A stretch of DNA of 64,000 nt from Lepturacanthus savala (lineage: Eukaryota; Chordata; Actinopteri; Scombriformes; Trichiuridae): the NCBI GenBank assembly GCA_030544235.1, contig CM060467.1, positions 3,511,501 through 3,575,500 of the forward strand, given 5' to 3'. The notes under the pieces are model-generated. The model did not search any database. It was not told the origin of the DNA and was given only the letters and a program-made list of their open reading frames with translations. Positions 49,190 through 59,962 of this stretch are shown here, piece by piece; position 1 is the first letter of the stretch; the number at the start of each line of letters is the position of its first letter. The translations under genes and the position numbers were made by a program.

Positions 49190-49620
49190 TGAACACACGC
49201 CCCCTCATCGTGTAGAGGAAAAAAAATGGCGGACCAGCGCGGCTAAATCCACCAAAGAACCAAACACACGCGTTATAAACCCGAGGTAAAACCGCCTCGG
49301 ACGCGTCGAACCACGTCTCCTTCTAGCGTCGGGGCCGCGGCTCCATCCCGGAGCCCGTAGCACCGCTAGCTAGCCGCTACTCTCCCGTTTGGCGAATGCT
49401 AATATTCATAAGCAAAGTGCTAGCCTTGCCTAGCATCCCGGGCTAGCCTAGCCTAGTATCCCGGGCTAGTGGGCATGTAGCATGTGGTGCTACTGGGCAT
49501 GTTTGCGTTTTTTCATTCAGTTATTATTATACTGCTAATTAGCTGCGCTAGCCGCTAGCCCGATGCTAACGTTATTAGCACCGTTTTAAGTAACGTCAGA
49601 CGCGATAATTCAGATATGAA
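49190..49620 (+). promoter_or_regulatory. CpG-rich promoter of scmh1 with YY1-like core
   Basis: This is the most CpG-dense stretch in the window, in sharp contrast to its AT-rich surroundings. It holds AAAATGGCGG at 49,223-49,232, close to the YY1 initiator-type motif that often marks TATA-less vertebrate promoters. A TTATAAAC word follows near 49,272. If transcribed, the ATG inside the motif would open a six-codon upstream ORF ending in TAA. Position, about 2.3 kb before the first coding exon, and composition support a promoter; the exact start site is not visible. Confidence 0.7.
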
Positions 49621-49996
49621 CCGGGAACCCGGAGTTTCTGCAACAGGAGGGAGACCTGTGACCCTCAACCGGGACCTGTAGAACCTACACCAGGACCTGT
49701 GACCCTCAATCGGGACCTGTAGAACCTACACCAGGACCTGTGACCCTCAATCGGGACCTGTGGAATCAACCGGGACCTGTGGAACCCATACCGGGACCCG
49801 TAGAACCCTCACAGGGACCTTCAGAACCCACCGGGACCTGTAGAACCCACCGGGTCTGCTGTCACTGACCCGGACTGAGGGGGACTGCTGCTGCTCCGAC
49901 GCCATCCCCCTTCACAGGAAGAAAAAGGTGCAATTCCATTAAAAACAAGGAAAAAAGGAGGGAGAAAACGCTGCTAAACGGTTATGAAGTTTTAAG
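49206..49996 (+). other. scmh1: putative non-coding exon 1 (5' UTR) of scmh1
   Basis: The CpG-rich segment runs into a strong donor, TTTTAAG|GTGAGT, with the exon edge at 49,996. The 5' boundary is only inferred from the YY1-like promoter core. The stretch contains short upstream ORFs and a small tandem repeat (about 49,640-49,865). An alternative, shorter first exon could use the donor CCGAG|GTAAAA at 49,285/49,286. Transcript data would be needed to choose. Confidence 0.5.
49640..49865 (+). repeat. imperfect tandem repeat GGGACCTGTAGAACC in putative 5' UTR
   Basis: About six to eight imperfect units built from CGGGACCTGTAGAACC, some extended with CTACACCAGGACCTGTGACC. The array lies inside the putative first exon, so it would be transcribed into the 5' UTR if that exon is right. 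Confidence 0.8.
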
Positions 49997-51534
49997 GTGA
50001 GTGTGTTTATTCTACTCTGGACTATTCTCAAATATTTTAGCTGTTTTGGATATTTTTAGTCAATATAAACTCATTTTATTTCCCTTATCCAACCTATAAA
50101 TCATATACATCAGTGGTTATCAAAGCTTTTCATGTCACCATGACCCCTAAACTGACTAAATTAGACCATAGACCCCCATTCTGATGCGATTTCTGCTTTT
50201 AGATATTAAAGAAAGTGTATGAAACCATTTAAAATGGACTTATTATTAATATAAATTATTCCCCTTTTTGCTGGAACCTCAAGGATTTTGAGAACCACTT
50301 TATATACATGATGTCTGAGATCAGTAGTGCTGCAATTTACTAATATCCTGAGAGTTGATTAATCTATTGACTATCAATAATCACTATTAATGCATAATAT
50401 CAGCTATAGAATATCAATAATCACCATTTTTGTCTCATACTTATGGCTTTTTATGTCATATTTTTGTATTTTACAAAGATTTAAGACTTTATTTTTATCT
50501 GATAATTTTAACTCTTGTGTTATTGGACAAATCTGCTTCAGTCAAGTGTCTGTTTATGATTATTGGAACAATTAGTAATAGTCTCAATAACCAAAATTAA
50601 TCTTTATCAGAAATTACTGCACAGGAATATAAATAATTTGACTGTTTCTGGTCTGAGTCGCTGTTTAATTGGTTGAAAAAATACTATAAAACTAAATGTT
50701 CATCATATTTAAATCAATATGTCAGTAAAAATAATTGCTTGTTGTTTTTGAGTCTTGTGTTAAATGTGTGTAGAACATAATTATTACTACTAACTAACTA
50801 ACTAACTACTAACGTCTATTATGATAGTGGATTAATCTATTGATTATTGGAACGATTAATTGATTAGTTGTTTGGTTCATTAAATGGTGTAAGATGTGGA
50901 TCAGTGCTTTTTTTTGTCCAGACCAACAGTCCACAAAATCCAGAAAATAATCAGAGAAGAGAAGCTGGAACCAGAGAATTTGGATATTTTATTCTAGAAA
51001 TGACTCAAATCCATTAATCGATTATCGGTCAATCAATTGATTAATTGAATAATCGTAGCAGATATAGTAGTCAGTAGATCCTCTCTTGCTGTATTTCATT
51101 TAGATTTATGGTTATTTGAGATGAATTTAGACTCATTATTGACTGATGATGAAGCTGTTGTTTATAGTAGTTTGACCTATGACTTGTTTGTTGTGTCTGG
51201 CTGCTGTTGAACCCAGGCTTTAGGTCAAAGGTCAATCAGCCTCCCAAACCCTTGTCTGTCCACTGGGAAAAATTCACAGTAGAGTCAATTTTACATGATG
51301 GTAAAGACGTTTTTCTTCATCCAGGAAGTTAATATGTTTAATTGCTTGGGTATTAATTATAATTATTTATTTTGCATCAAATCCTTGTTAGTTTTGGTGA
51401 AATTGATCGTCATTCAAAATTCAATTTTCCATATCTGGTGATTTTGAGTGGTGATAAAAAGCATTAAAGTAAAATCTATTTTTTTCTCCTCACACAGCCG
51501 TGACGAATCGTTTTTTCTGTGTTTTTCCCCTCAG
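49997..51534 (+). other. scmh1 intron 1
   Basis: GT at 49,997 and a polypyrimidine tract plus CAG (TTTTTCCCCTCAG) ending at 51,534. The interior is AT-rich, with one copy of the dispersed CTATCAATAATCACTATTAAT word near 50,365-50,425. Nothing coding was recognised. Confidence 0.6.
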
Positions 51535-51593
51535 ATTAAAGGCTGCTGTCAGTCAGTATTGTTGGAGCATGAGGAAACCTGTGCCACAGAAAG
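51535..51593 (+). CDS. scmh1: scmh1 coding exon 2 (start codon)
   Basis: Acceptor CCCCTCAG|ATTAAA and donor AGAAAG|GTAATA. The first ATG, at 51,569-51,571, has a purine at -3 and begins MRKPVPQK, giving 25 coding nt and phase 1 at the donor. The frame is open upstream of this ATG to the exon edge, so a longer N-terminus starting in exon 1 cannot be ruled out. The short tail is not a recognised domain; the N-terminus varies among family members. Confidence 0.75.
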
Positions 51594-52089
51594 GTAATAA
51601 TAACTATCAATAATCACTAATCAGTATTAATGTATAATATCAGTCTTCAGATTGAGATACTCATCAATCAGTAGTCTCATTTGTATCTGTTCTAAATGTA
51701 CCATAAAGGGATATTTGACCCTTTTGTCTCATACTTATGGCTTTTTATGTCATATTTTTGGATTTTACCTGATATGTTTGGGGGTTTTCTAATAATTGTA
51801 ACCCCTTTAACATGTTAGTAGACAAATCTGCTTCAGTCTGCTTTAGTCTCAATAACCAAAAACTTCAGTTCTGCTTTTAAAATGATCAAAAACACACTGA
51901 ACACAAAGAACACAGAGTTAAACATATGTCTATACTCAAGGTATGGAGTGGCTGTACCCAAACGATGCCTCTGGTCATGTATTTGAGGACAGCGTTTGCA
52001 GTAGTGGTATTATGGGTATTATGAGGTGGCGACTGATGAAATATCACCTGTATGAGGAGTGTTTATTCTGCCTTTTGTGACTTCTCCAG
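51594..52089 (+). other. scmh1 intron 2
   Basis: Opens with a copy of the dispersed CTATCAATAATCACTAAT / CAGTATTAATGTATAATATC element and ends in a TTGTGACTTCTCCAG acceptor. The element abuts the donor almost directly. No RNA gene or exon was recognised inside. Confidence 0.6.
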
Positions 52090-52167
52090 CTATAGAGTGG
52101 AAAGACGCCAGAAGGATCAAACATGCCCGGAGCGGTCGACCCTCGCGGGTTCCCTCACAATATCAAG
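52090..52167 (+). CDS. scmh1: scmh1 coding exon 3 (basic N-terminal tail)
   Basis: 78 nt, phase 1 at both ends, so frame-neutral if skipped. It encodes a tail rich in Arg/Lys (IEWKDARRIKHARSGR) just before MBT1. The donor is ATATCAAG|GTAAAA. That donor is the first member of a tandem array in intron 3 in which the same CAAG|GTAA sequence recurs about every 23 bp. No domain is recognised; the exon is supported by open frame, phase compatibility and consensus splice sites. Confidence 0.7.
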
Positions 52168-52830
52168 GTAAAAACCCTCTCAGTATCAAGGTAACAACCT
52201 TCTCAGTACCAAGGTAACAACCTTCTCAGTACCAAGGTAACAACCCTCTCAGTACCAAGTTTACCGTCACCAAGGTAAAAACCCTCAGTACCAAGGTAAC
52301 AACCCTCTCAGTACCAAGTTTACCGTCAGCAAGGTAAAAACCCTCTCAGTACCGAGGTAACAACCCTCTCAGTACCGAGGTAACAACCCTCTCAGTACCG
52401 AGGTAACAACCCTCTCAGTACCGAGGTAACAACCCTCTCAGTACCAATGTAACAACCCTCAGTATTAAGGTAACAACCCTCAGTATTAAGGTAACAACCC
52501 TCTCAGTATCAAGGTAATAACCCTCAGTATTAAGGTAAAAACCCTCTCAGTATCAAGGTAACAACCCGCTCAGTACCCAGGTAATAACCCTCTCAGTACC
52601 AAGGTAACAACCCTCTCAGTACCAATGTAACAACCCTCTCAGTAGCAAGGTAACAACCCCCTCAGTACCAAGGTAACAACCCTCTCAGTACCAAGGTAAC
52701 AACCCCCTCAGTACCAAGGTAACAACCCTCTCAGTACCAAGGTAACAACCCCCTCAGTACCAAGGTAACAACCCTCTCAGTACCAATGTAACAACCCTCT
52801 CAGTACCAAGGTACCAACCCTCTCTCCCCC
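52145..52830 (+). repeat. intron 3 minisatellite, 23-bp unit copying the exon 3 donor
   Basis: About 30 units of CTCAGTACCAAGGTAACAAC followed by CCT, some shortened to 21 bp. The array starts at the exon 3/intron 3 boundary: the terminal exon bases and donor (TATCAAG|GTAAAAACC) fit the repeat consensus. Most units therefore contain CAAG|GTAAC, a usable-looking 5' splice site, preceded by CTCTCAG, a short acceptor-like word. Some units are changed (AATGTAAC, AAGTTTACC) and would lose the donor. Confidence 0.92.
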
Positions 52831-52893
52831 TCATTTATCAAACTTTTTAGTGTAAAAACCATCATTGTGACATGAAGCGTGTTATTTTTTCAG

Positions 52894-52964
52894 GGCATTT
52901 CAGTTGGGAGAAATACCTGAAAGAGACGGGAGCCAACGCTGCACCTGCTTCCTGCTTCAGACAG
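52894..52964 (+). CDS. scmh1: scmh1 coding exon 4 (start of MBT repeat 1)
   Basis: Acceptor TTATTTTTTCAG|GGCATT and donor AGACAG|GTGAGA; 71 nt, phase 1 in and phase 0 out. It encodes GHFSWEKYLKETGANAAPAS followed by CFRQ, the conserved helix-plus-arm that opens the first MBT repeat in SCMH1 and SCML2. The F-W-YL-ET pattern is diagnostic of MBT arms. Confidence 0.93.
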
Positions 52965-53068
52965 GTGAGACTGTCCTCCTCACACCTGTTTAGAAGAAGA
53001 AGAAGAACCCCACCTCTTATTAATAATTCTAATTATTTTTTTTGTTTCTAACACGTGTTTCTCTGCAG

Positions 53069-53303
53069 AGCCTCACGCCTCCAGTCAATGAGTTCAAGGC
53101 GGGTATGAAGCTGGAGGCCCAGGACCCGCGGAACACCACGTCCACCTGCATCGCGACCGTGGTGGGTCTGACAGGGTCGAGGCTCCGGCTGCGATTAGAC
53201 GGATCCGACAACAAGAACGACTTCTGGCGCCTGGTGGACTCATCGGAGATCCAGCCCATCGGAAACTGTGAGAAGAACGGAGGAATGCTGCAGCCGCCAC
53301 TCG
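53069..53303 (+). CDS. scmh1: scmh1 coding exon 5 (MBT repeat 1 core)
   Basis: 235 nt, phase 0 in and phase 1 out, between CTCTGCAG and CCACTCG|GTAAAA. It encodes the MBT1 barrel: NEFKAGMKLEAQDPRN, CIATVVGLTGSRLRLRLDG, NDFWRLVDSSEIQPIGNC, and the GGMLQPPLG end. MBT barrels bind mono- or dimethyl-lysine through an aromatic pocket; GMKLEA, the FDG/LDG turn and the W of DFWR are hallmarks. The sequence appears highly conserved relative to SCMH1. Confidence 0.97.
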
Positions 53304-53675
53304 GTAAAAAACACACAAAATACCACGATACACATTACCTTCTCTCATTTTTAGTTTTTAGGGGTTTTTATTTTGTCCACTAGGTGTCAGTAACTGACTT
53401 TACACAGTGTCAGATCTACTATCTGTTAATTTAGTCAAAGATTTCTCAATTTAGTTTTAGTCTTGTGTCAAATATTAGTTTTAGTCCTATTTAGTCAACT
53501 TGTTTAATCACATTTGAGTCAAAGAAAATCTAAAGTCTTTTCGTCTACTATCAAATTACACTTGGTCGACTGTTACAACAAAGAGTTTTTGGTAATTTAA
53601 GTCTCTGTCCTCATCAAACAACAACAGATTTTAATCTGTGGTGTTTGGTATAATATTTTCTTTCCCCTCCTTCAG
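53304..53675 (+). other. scmh1 intron 5
   Basis: 372 bp between consensus splice sites. It contains a CTCF-like word, CCACTAGGTGTCAGT, near 53,378, and a stretch of TTTAGTTTTAGTC-type sequence (53,440-53,560) related to the dispersed TAGTCTAGACTA repeats seen near 25 kb. No exon is apparent. Confidence 0.5.
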
Positions 53676-53764
53676 GATTCCGTCTAAACGCCTCCTCTTG
53701 GCCGATGTTCCTCCTGAAAACACTAAACGGAGCCGAGATGGCGCCGTCCCGCATATTTCACAAG
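53676..53764 (+). CDS. scmh1: scmh1 coding exon 6 (MBT1 to MBT2 connector)
   Basis: 89 nt, phase 1 in and phase 0 out, acceptor CCTCCTTCAG and donor CACAAG|GTACCT. It encodes FRLNASSWPMFLLKTLNGAE followed by MAPSRIFHK. The SSWPMFLLKTLNG block is near-invariant in Scm-type proteins and closes MBT1. Confidence 0.96.
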
Positions 53765-54099
53765 GTACCTGAACAACTCTTTGTTCTTTTATTGGCTAAA
53801 TTCCTCTCTTCTTCTCTGTATAAGAGAAGGGACTTAATTAAAACATATCTAATTACAGGTCTTGTGAATAATTAATTGCATAACTCTTCTTAAGTTATGC
53901 AAATAAATGCTCTAAATCTTAATATATATGTTTATAGACTCAAATAAAAAATGCTCCTTTAGCCAAAACACATACCTGTGGTGGATGGATGGATTTTAAC
54001 TGGATTTTAAGTCCTACAGGTGATAATTACCACTCAGAACCAGTGATTTTTTAAATATATTCGACATTAACACCCTGATATTTCCTCCCCGATCCCCAG
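53765..54099 (+). other. scmh1 intron 6
   Basis: 335-338 bp depending on which of two tandem acceptors is used. AT-rich, with no recognised element beyond the splice sites. Confidence 0.5.
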
Positions 54100-54102
54100 C
54101 AG

Positions 54103-54346
54103 GAGCCTCCTGCCCCGGAGCAGAACTCCTTCCAGGTGGGCATGAAGCTGGAGGCCGTGGACCGGAAGAACCCCCACTTCATCTGCCCGGCCACGGTGGG
54201 AGCTCTGCGAGGCGTGGAGGTGCAGGTCACCTTCGACGGCTGGCGGGGAGCCTTCGACTACTACTGCCGCTACGACTCCAGAGACATCTTCCCCGTCGGC
54301 TGGTGCAGCCTCACCGGAGACAACCTGCAGCCGCCTGGAACCAAAG
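54103..54346 (+). CDS. scmh1: scmh1 coding exon 7 (MBT repeat 2)
   Basis: Encodes EPPAPEQNSFQVGMKLEAVD, then NPHFICPATVGALRG, the FDGWRGAFDYYCRYDSRDIF segment and the GWCSLTGDNLQPPGTK end: a complete second MBT core. The acceptor is a tandem CCCCAGCAG. Starting at 54,103 gives HKEPP as in mammalian SCMH1; starting at 54,100 adds one Gln. The donor CCAAAG|GTCTGG is weak, with C at +3, but the GTK|VV junction matches the family. 244 nt, phase 0 in and 1 out. Confidence 0.96.
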
Positions 54347-54365
54347 GTCTGGACATGAGATTTAA

Positions 54366-55986
54366 TACAATAAAACACACTGAAACACTGTAAGACACAC
54401 TGAAACGCACTGAAATACACTGAAAAACACACTGAAACACACTGAAACACACTGAAACGCACTGAAACACACTGAAAAACGCACTGAAACACACTGAAAC
54501 ACACTGAAAAACACTGAAACACTGTGACACACTGAAACAAACTGAAACACACTGAAAAACACTGAAACGCACTGAAACACATTGAAAAACACACTGAAAC
54601 GCACTGAAACACATTGAAAAACACACTGAAACACATTGAAACACACTGAAACACACTGAAACGCACTGAAAAACACAGTGAAAAACACACTGAAAAACAC
54701 AGTGAAACACACTGAAACACACTGAAAAGCACTGAAAAACACACTGAAACACACTGAAACGCACTGAAAAGCACTGAAAAACACACTGAAAAACACACTG
54801 AAAAACACACTGAAAAACACACTGAAAAACACACTGAAAAACACACTGAAACGCACTGATAAACACACTGAAACACACTGAAAAACACACTGAAAAACAC
54901 ACTGAAACGCACTGAAACGCATTGAAACACACTGAAACGCACTGAAACACACTGAAAAACACACTGAAAAACACACTGAAACACACTGAAACACACTGAA
55001 ACACACTGAAACACACTGAAAAACACACTGAAAAACACACTGAAAAACACACTGAAAAACACACTGAAACACACTGAAAAACACACTGAAACACACTGAA
55101 AAACACACTGAAAAACACACTAAAATACACTGAAAAACACACTAAAATACACTGAAACACACTAAAATACACTGAAAAACACACTAAAATACACTGAAAC
55201 ACACTGAAATACACTGAAAAACACACTAAAATACACTGAAACACACTGAAACACACTGAAACACACTGAAACACACTGAAAAACACACTGAAAAACACAC
55301 TGAAAAACACACTGAAACACACTGAAAAACACACTGAAACACACTGAAAAACACACTGAAAAACACACTAAAATACACTGAAAAACACACTAAAATACAC
55401 TGAAACACACTGAAATACACTGAAAAACACACTAAAATACACTGAAACACACTGAAATACACTGAAATACTGTAAGACACACTGAAACACACTGAAACAC
55501 ACTGAAAAACACACTGAAACACACTGAAAAACACACTGAAACACACTGAAAAACACACTGAAAAACACACTAAAATACACTGAAAAACACACTGAAATAC
55601 ACTGAAACACACTGAAATACACTGAAAAACACACTAAAATACACTGAAAAACACACTGAAAAACACACTGAAAAACACACTAAAATACACTGAAAAACAC
55701 ACTAAAATACACTGAAACACACTGAAATACACTGAAAAACACACTAAAATACACTGAAACACACTGAAACACACTGAAAAACACACTGAAACACACTGAT
55801 AAACACACTGAAACACACTGAAAAACACACTGAAAAACACACTGAAACGCACTGATAAACACACTGAAAAACACACTGAATAACACTGTAAAACACACAC
55901 TGAAACACATTGAAACACACTGAAACACACTGATACACACACTGAAAAACACACTGAAAAACACACTGAAAAACACTGAAACACAC
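54366..55986 (+). repeat. intron 7 minisatellite of ACACACTGAAA units
   Basis: About 1.6 kb of 10- and 12-bp units (ACACACTGAA and ACACACTGAAAA), with variants TAAAATACACTG, AAACGCACTG and ATTGAAACAC. It begins about 20-30 bp after the exon 7 donor. Because 12 is a multiple of three, the reverse strand shows long but meaningless Cys/Val/Phe-rich open frames. Variant units cluster (the TAAAATACACTG type near 55,110-55,450 and 55,560-55,760), suggesting local block duplications. Confidence 0.95.
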
Positions 55987-56860
55987 ATGTGACAGGAAGC
56001 AGTTGGGAACTTAATGTTTTGCTTAAAACCTTTTGTCATTAGAAGGAAAATAAGGCTCTATAAGTAACATTTAGCTTTTAAGTATAAAACGACAGCCATA
56101 GACTTAAAGGCTTCAATGGGTTAAACAAGGTTTAATGTTGGATAGAATATGCAGAATGTGGTGCCTTTCTTTTTGCTACTATGCTCAAAATCATCACTTT
56201 TTCGGCTAAATATTTGACATCTGGTCTTAAAGAACATTTTAAATCCTCACTCAGCTTTTAAAATGGCATTTTATAGACAACATTACATATGCATTTTGTA
56301 AAAAAATGGAAACGCAGGGATGTTTCCATGCTGTTTTTGTGGTCTGTGGAGTGATTTTGCTGTTTTTAGGGTGTTTTTGAGGGTTTGCATCATTTCTGTG
56401 TTCACAGTGTTTCAGACATGTGATTATCAGAGATATTTCTTTGAATAACACATCTGATATTTATTCTAGACTATTTATGCAGCTTTCAGCATCAGCCACA
56501 AATCTCACTCAGCTTTTCAAATGGCATTTTATAGATTACACATGCATTTTGTAAAAAAAATGAACCTGAAACTGTGTCGTGCTGCTGTTTTTGTGCAGCT
56601 GGAGTGGATTGTGGAGTGAATTTGCAGGTTTTTTTGGGTGTTTTCTGTGGTGCAGCATTTTATCCTGCAGCGATTTTTTTATGTGCTTGTGTTTTTTGGG
56701 TTTTGCCGCATTTCTATGTTTGTTTTTTCTCCTCTTAGATGAAAAACATGCCTGAAATTAATTCTAGACCATTTATGCATATCCATAATTTATCTCAGTA
56801 AAGATTCTCAACAGAAATCTGTGAACATCAGAATGAGTTTTTTATGTAAACTGTAAAAAT
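55987..56860 (+). other. intron 7 unique sequence
   Basis: Mostly non-repetitive AT-rich DNA. One internal duplication is visible: a CTCAGCTTTTAAAATGGCAT-type block near 56,250 recurs near 56,505, each followed by a TTTGTAAAAAAATGGAA-like stretch. No coding evidence. Confidence 0.5.
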
Positions 56861-57900
56861 TTACTGTAAAATCTGCAGTTACTTATTATATTAAACACAT
56901 TAACTTTACTGTAAATGATTATTACAGTAGATTATACAGCTATTTAATGTAATTATTAGTAGATTATACAGTTATTTACTGTAATTATTAGTATATTATA
57001 CAGTGGTTTACTGTAATAAACACATGAACTTTACTCTAAATGATTATTACAGTAAATTATTAGTAGATTATACAGTTATTTACTGTAATTATTAGTAGAT
57101 TATATAGCTATTTACTGTAATTATTAGTAGATTATACAGTTATTTACTGTAATATACACATTAACTTGACTCTAAATGATTATTACAGTAAATTATTAGT
57201 AGATTATACAGTTATTTACTGTAATAAACACATTAACTTGACTCTAAATGATTATTACAGTAAATTATTAGTAGATTATACAGTTATTTACTGTAATTAT
57301 TAGTCGATTATATAGCTATTTACTGTAATTATTAGTAGATTATACAGTTATTTACTGTAATAAACACATTAATTTGACTCTAAATGATTATTACAGTAAA
57401 TTATTAGTAGATTATACAGTTATTTGCTGTAATTATTAGTGGATTATACAGTTATTTGCTGTAATAAACACATTAACTTTGCAGTAAATGATTATTACAG
57501 TAGATTATTAGTAGATTACAGTATTTTTTGTAATTATTAGTGGATTATACAATGGTTTACTGTAATAAATACCTAAACTTTACTCTAAATGATTATTACA
57601 GTAGATTATTAGTAGATTACAGTATTTTTTTGTAATTATTAGTGGATTATACAGTGGTTTACTGTAATAAATACCTAAACTTTACTGTAAATGATTATTA
57701 AAGTAGATTATACAGTTATTTACTGTAATTATTAGTGGATTATACCGTTATTTACTGTATTAAACACTCTATTATAATTATTATTACAGTAGATTATTAG
57801 TAGATTATACAGTTACTGTAATAAACACATTAATCTAACTGTAAATGTAATTACAGTAGATTGCTGTATATTTTACAATAAATCACAGTAGTCAGTGTTT
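56860..57900 (+). repeat. intron 7 AT-rich minisatellite with TTTACTGTAAT palindromes
   Basis: Imperfect tandem units of about 32 bp (GATTATACAGTTATTTACTG then TAATTATTAGTA), interleaved with longer units carrying AAACACATTAACTT and TGATTATTACAGTAAATTAT. Each unit holds inverted words TTTACTGTAAT and ATTACAGTAAA, so hairpins are possible. Confidence 0.85.
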
Positions 57901-59962
57901 TATAATACATTTAATCATCTAATACTGTAAATACTGAAATCACAGTATTGTTTTTTTTTCTTGATTTTACATTAGACATAATGCTGTAAATGGAAGAATA
58001 GAATTTCTACTGTAAAAATGACTAATTACATGAAGTTTCTGGATAATTTCTGCCACTCGGTGAATGTTACTGAGTTCCTTCGGTGCTTTTATGAAGGGCT
58101 GGCGTCCTCCCAGCTGGCAGAACAGGGCCGTGACGTGGTGGCCGGGGCCTGGTGCCCCTTCACGGGCCTCCAAGTTGGCACCAGAGGTTCTGATTAGACG
58201 CTTCGGAGAAAAAACACGGGAGGAAAAGAAAAGAAAAGGCTGGGAAAACGCAGGAGTGTTTACACTGTCGGCAGATGGTGGGAGGAGGGAAGAAGAGAAG
58301 GGAGGAAAAAAAAAAAAGAAAAGGAGGAGCGAGTCGGAAGAGAGGGTGAATCTGAGGACACGCTTTCTGACTTTTCCTGCTTTTTTCGGGGCGAGAGAGG
58401 TGAGTAAAGACGAGGGAAGCTTCAGAAATTCTTAAATAGCGGGTGGATTGAAGCCGTTTTTGCAGCAGAAATCTTCCTGTAACACGAAGCCTGCAGCGAC
58501 GGCTCCGTGAACTCGGTGAACTCGGTGCACTCAGGGGAAGAGAGAAGGGGAAAAAAAGGAAAAAAAACACAAGAGTTTGCTTGTTAGACGGCGTGTGGAT
58601 GTATTTACTGATCAATGAACAGCATAACCTGCAGCGATTTAACACTTTAACACTGGGAATCATCAAATCTGTGAGGATCAATCTTCTTTTTTTTCTTTTT
58701 GCAGTTTCTGCCTCCATGAAAAGCTGCAGCAGGCTGAGCTGGGCATTGATCACTGCTGTGATTTGTAGAAATATCTTGTATTCGTGCAGTTTGTCCAATA
58801 TTGAGCAGAATTGTCAGATAAATTAGCTGCTTTCAAGTGTTTTGTTCTTTTAAAACAAGATTATATTGAAAAACGAGATAAAAAGCCACAAATATGTCAT
58901 GAAAAATCCAACATATGAGATAAAAAGACATTATAATAACAAAATGTAAATTCTGAGATCAGTCAAACAGAAAAAATCACAGTAAATGTTGAATTTATTG
59001 AGCAGAATTATCTTGATTTATCTTGTTCCACTGGCAGATAAATTTGCTCATTTCGTTTTTTTTAAATCAAAAATATGAGAAAACAGTCCAAAATGTGTAA
59101 TGAAAAGACAATTTTATGATAAAAAAGTCCAACAAATGAGATAAAACTCGTCTTAAAACCCATTTTTATTTGCTGGCTTTTAAAACCACATGAGACTCTG
59201 CTCTGGTTTTAGTGTTTTAATGATTATTTTCTGTTGTTTTTATCATCTGTTGCTGTTGTTTTTGAATGCAGATGTTGCTCCAGCTGTGTTTATGTGCATT
59301 CCTCACTCCTTATCTCTGAAAAAGCTTCAATTCAAAGCCTGTCAGTCGGCTAACGGCTAACAGCTAACAGCTAATTCTGAGTAAATTAATCTATCAGTTA
59401 CTGAAATGGTTAATCGATTATCATCAGTTTACTATTATAGAGACCAAGGAAACCAGGAAATAATCAGAAAAGAAGCTGGAACCAGAGAATTTGGACATTT
59501 TCTTATTAAAAATGACTAATAGTTGACGTTTAATGTGATAACTGGAAACTAAAGGATTAAACTTTGCAGCTCTACATATAACATGTCTTTGTTTTTCCAT
59601 CTGTTTTAACCACACAGCTTCTTAAAGAGCAGCTTTTATCTATATAAATATAAACCCTTTTAATTTTTTCACCATGTGTGTGTGATTTCTGAGAAGTTTC
59701 CCATCAAAGAGGCAGAGAATTTCCTCCTGACAGCTGCTGTTTTATTGGGGGTTTTTCCTTTTTTTGGCTTTTTTTTTTAAGGTTTCGCTGTGTTTTAAAT
59801 GTTTTTAGGGTTCAAAAATCTGCAGATGTTGTTGTAACTCTCCTTTAAATCCAGAGACTTCAGGAATCTCCCTCTCAAACACGACTAACGAGTAACTCGT
59901 TATCAAACCCTCAACGAATTAAATTACTGAACATTAATTTAACTTTTTTTTCCCCACTGTAG
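57901..59962 (+). other. intron 7 distal part
   Basis: Holds a GC-richer island at 58,085-58,210, purine-rich tracts near 58,215-58,330, and AT-rich DNA up to the exon 8 acceptor. An open frame of about 210 codons on the minus strand spans 58,160-58,798, but it is the complement of the purine tracts and resembles no family. No exon is supported. Confidence 0.5.

Noticed and set aside
51935..52085. Possible small RNA gene in intron 2
   Set aside because: No convincing C/D or H/ACA boxes or hairpin could be identified by eye.
54067..56039. Long minus-strand open frames rich in Phe, Ser, Val, Gln and Cys (up to 354 codons)
   Set aside because: They are the reverse strand of the ACACACTGAAAA array in scmh1 intron 7 and run into exon 7 antisense; a 12-bp unit leaves frames open by chance. 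No domain, and the plus-strand exon explains the conserved part.
58160..58798. 212-codon minus-strand frame
   Set aside because: Complement of purine-rich intronic DNA (Phe/Leu/Ser-rich), inside scmh1 intron 7, no domain.
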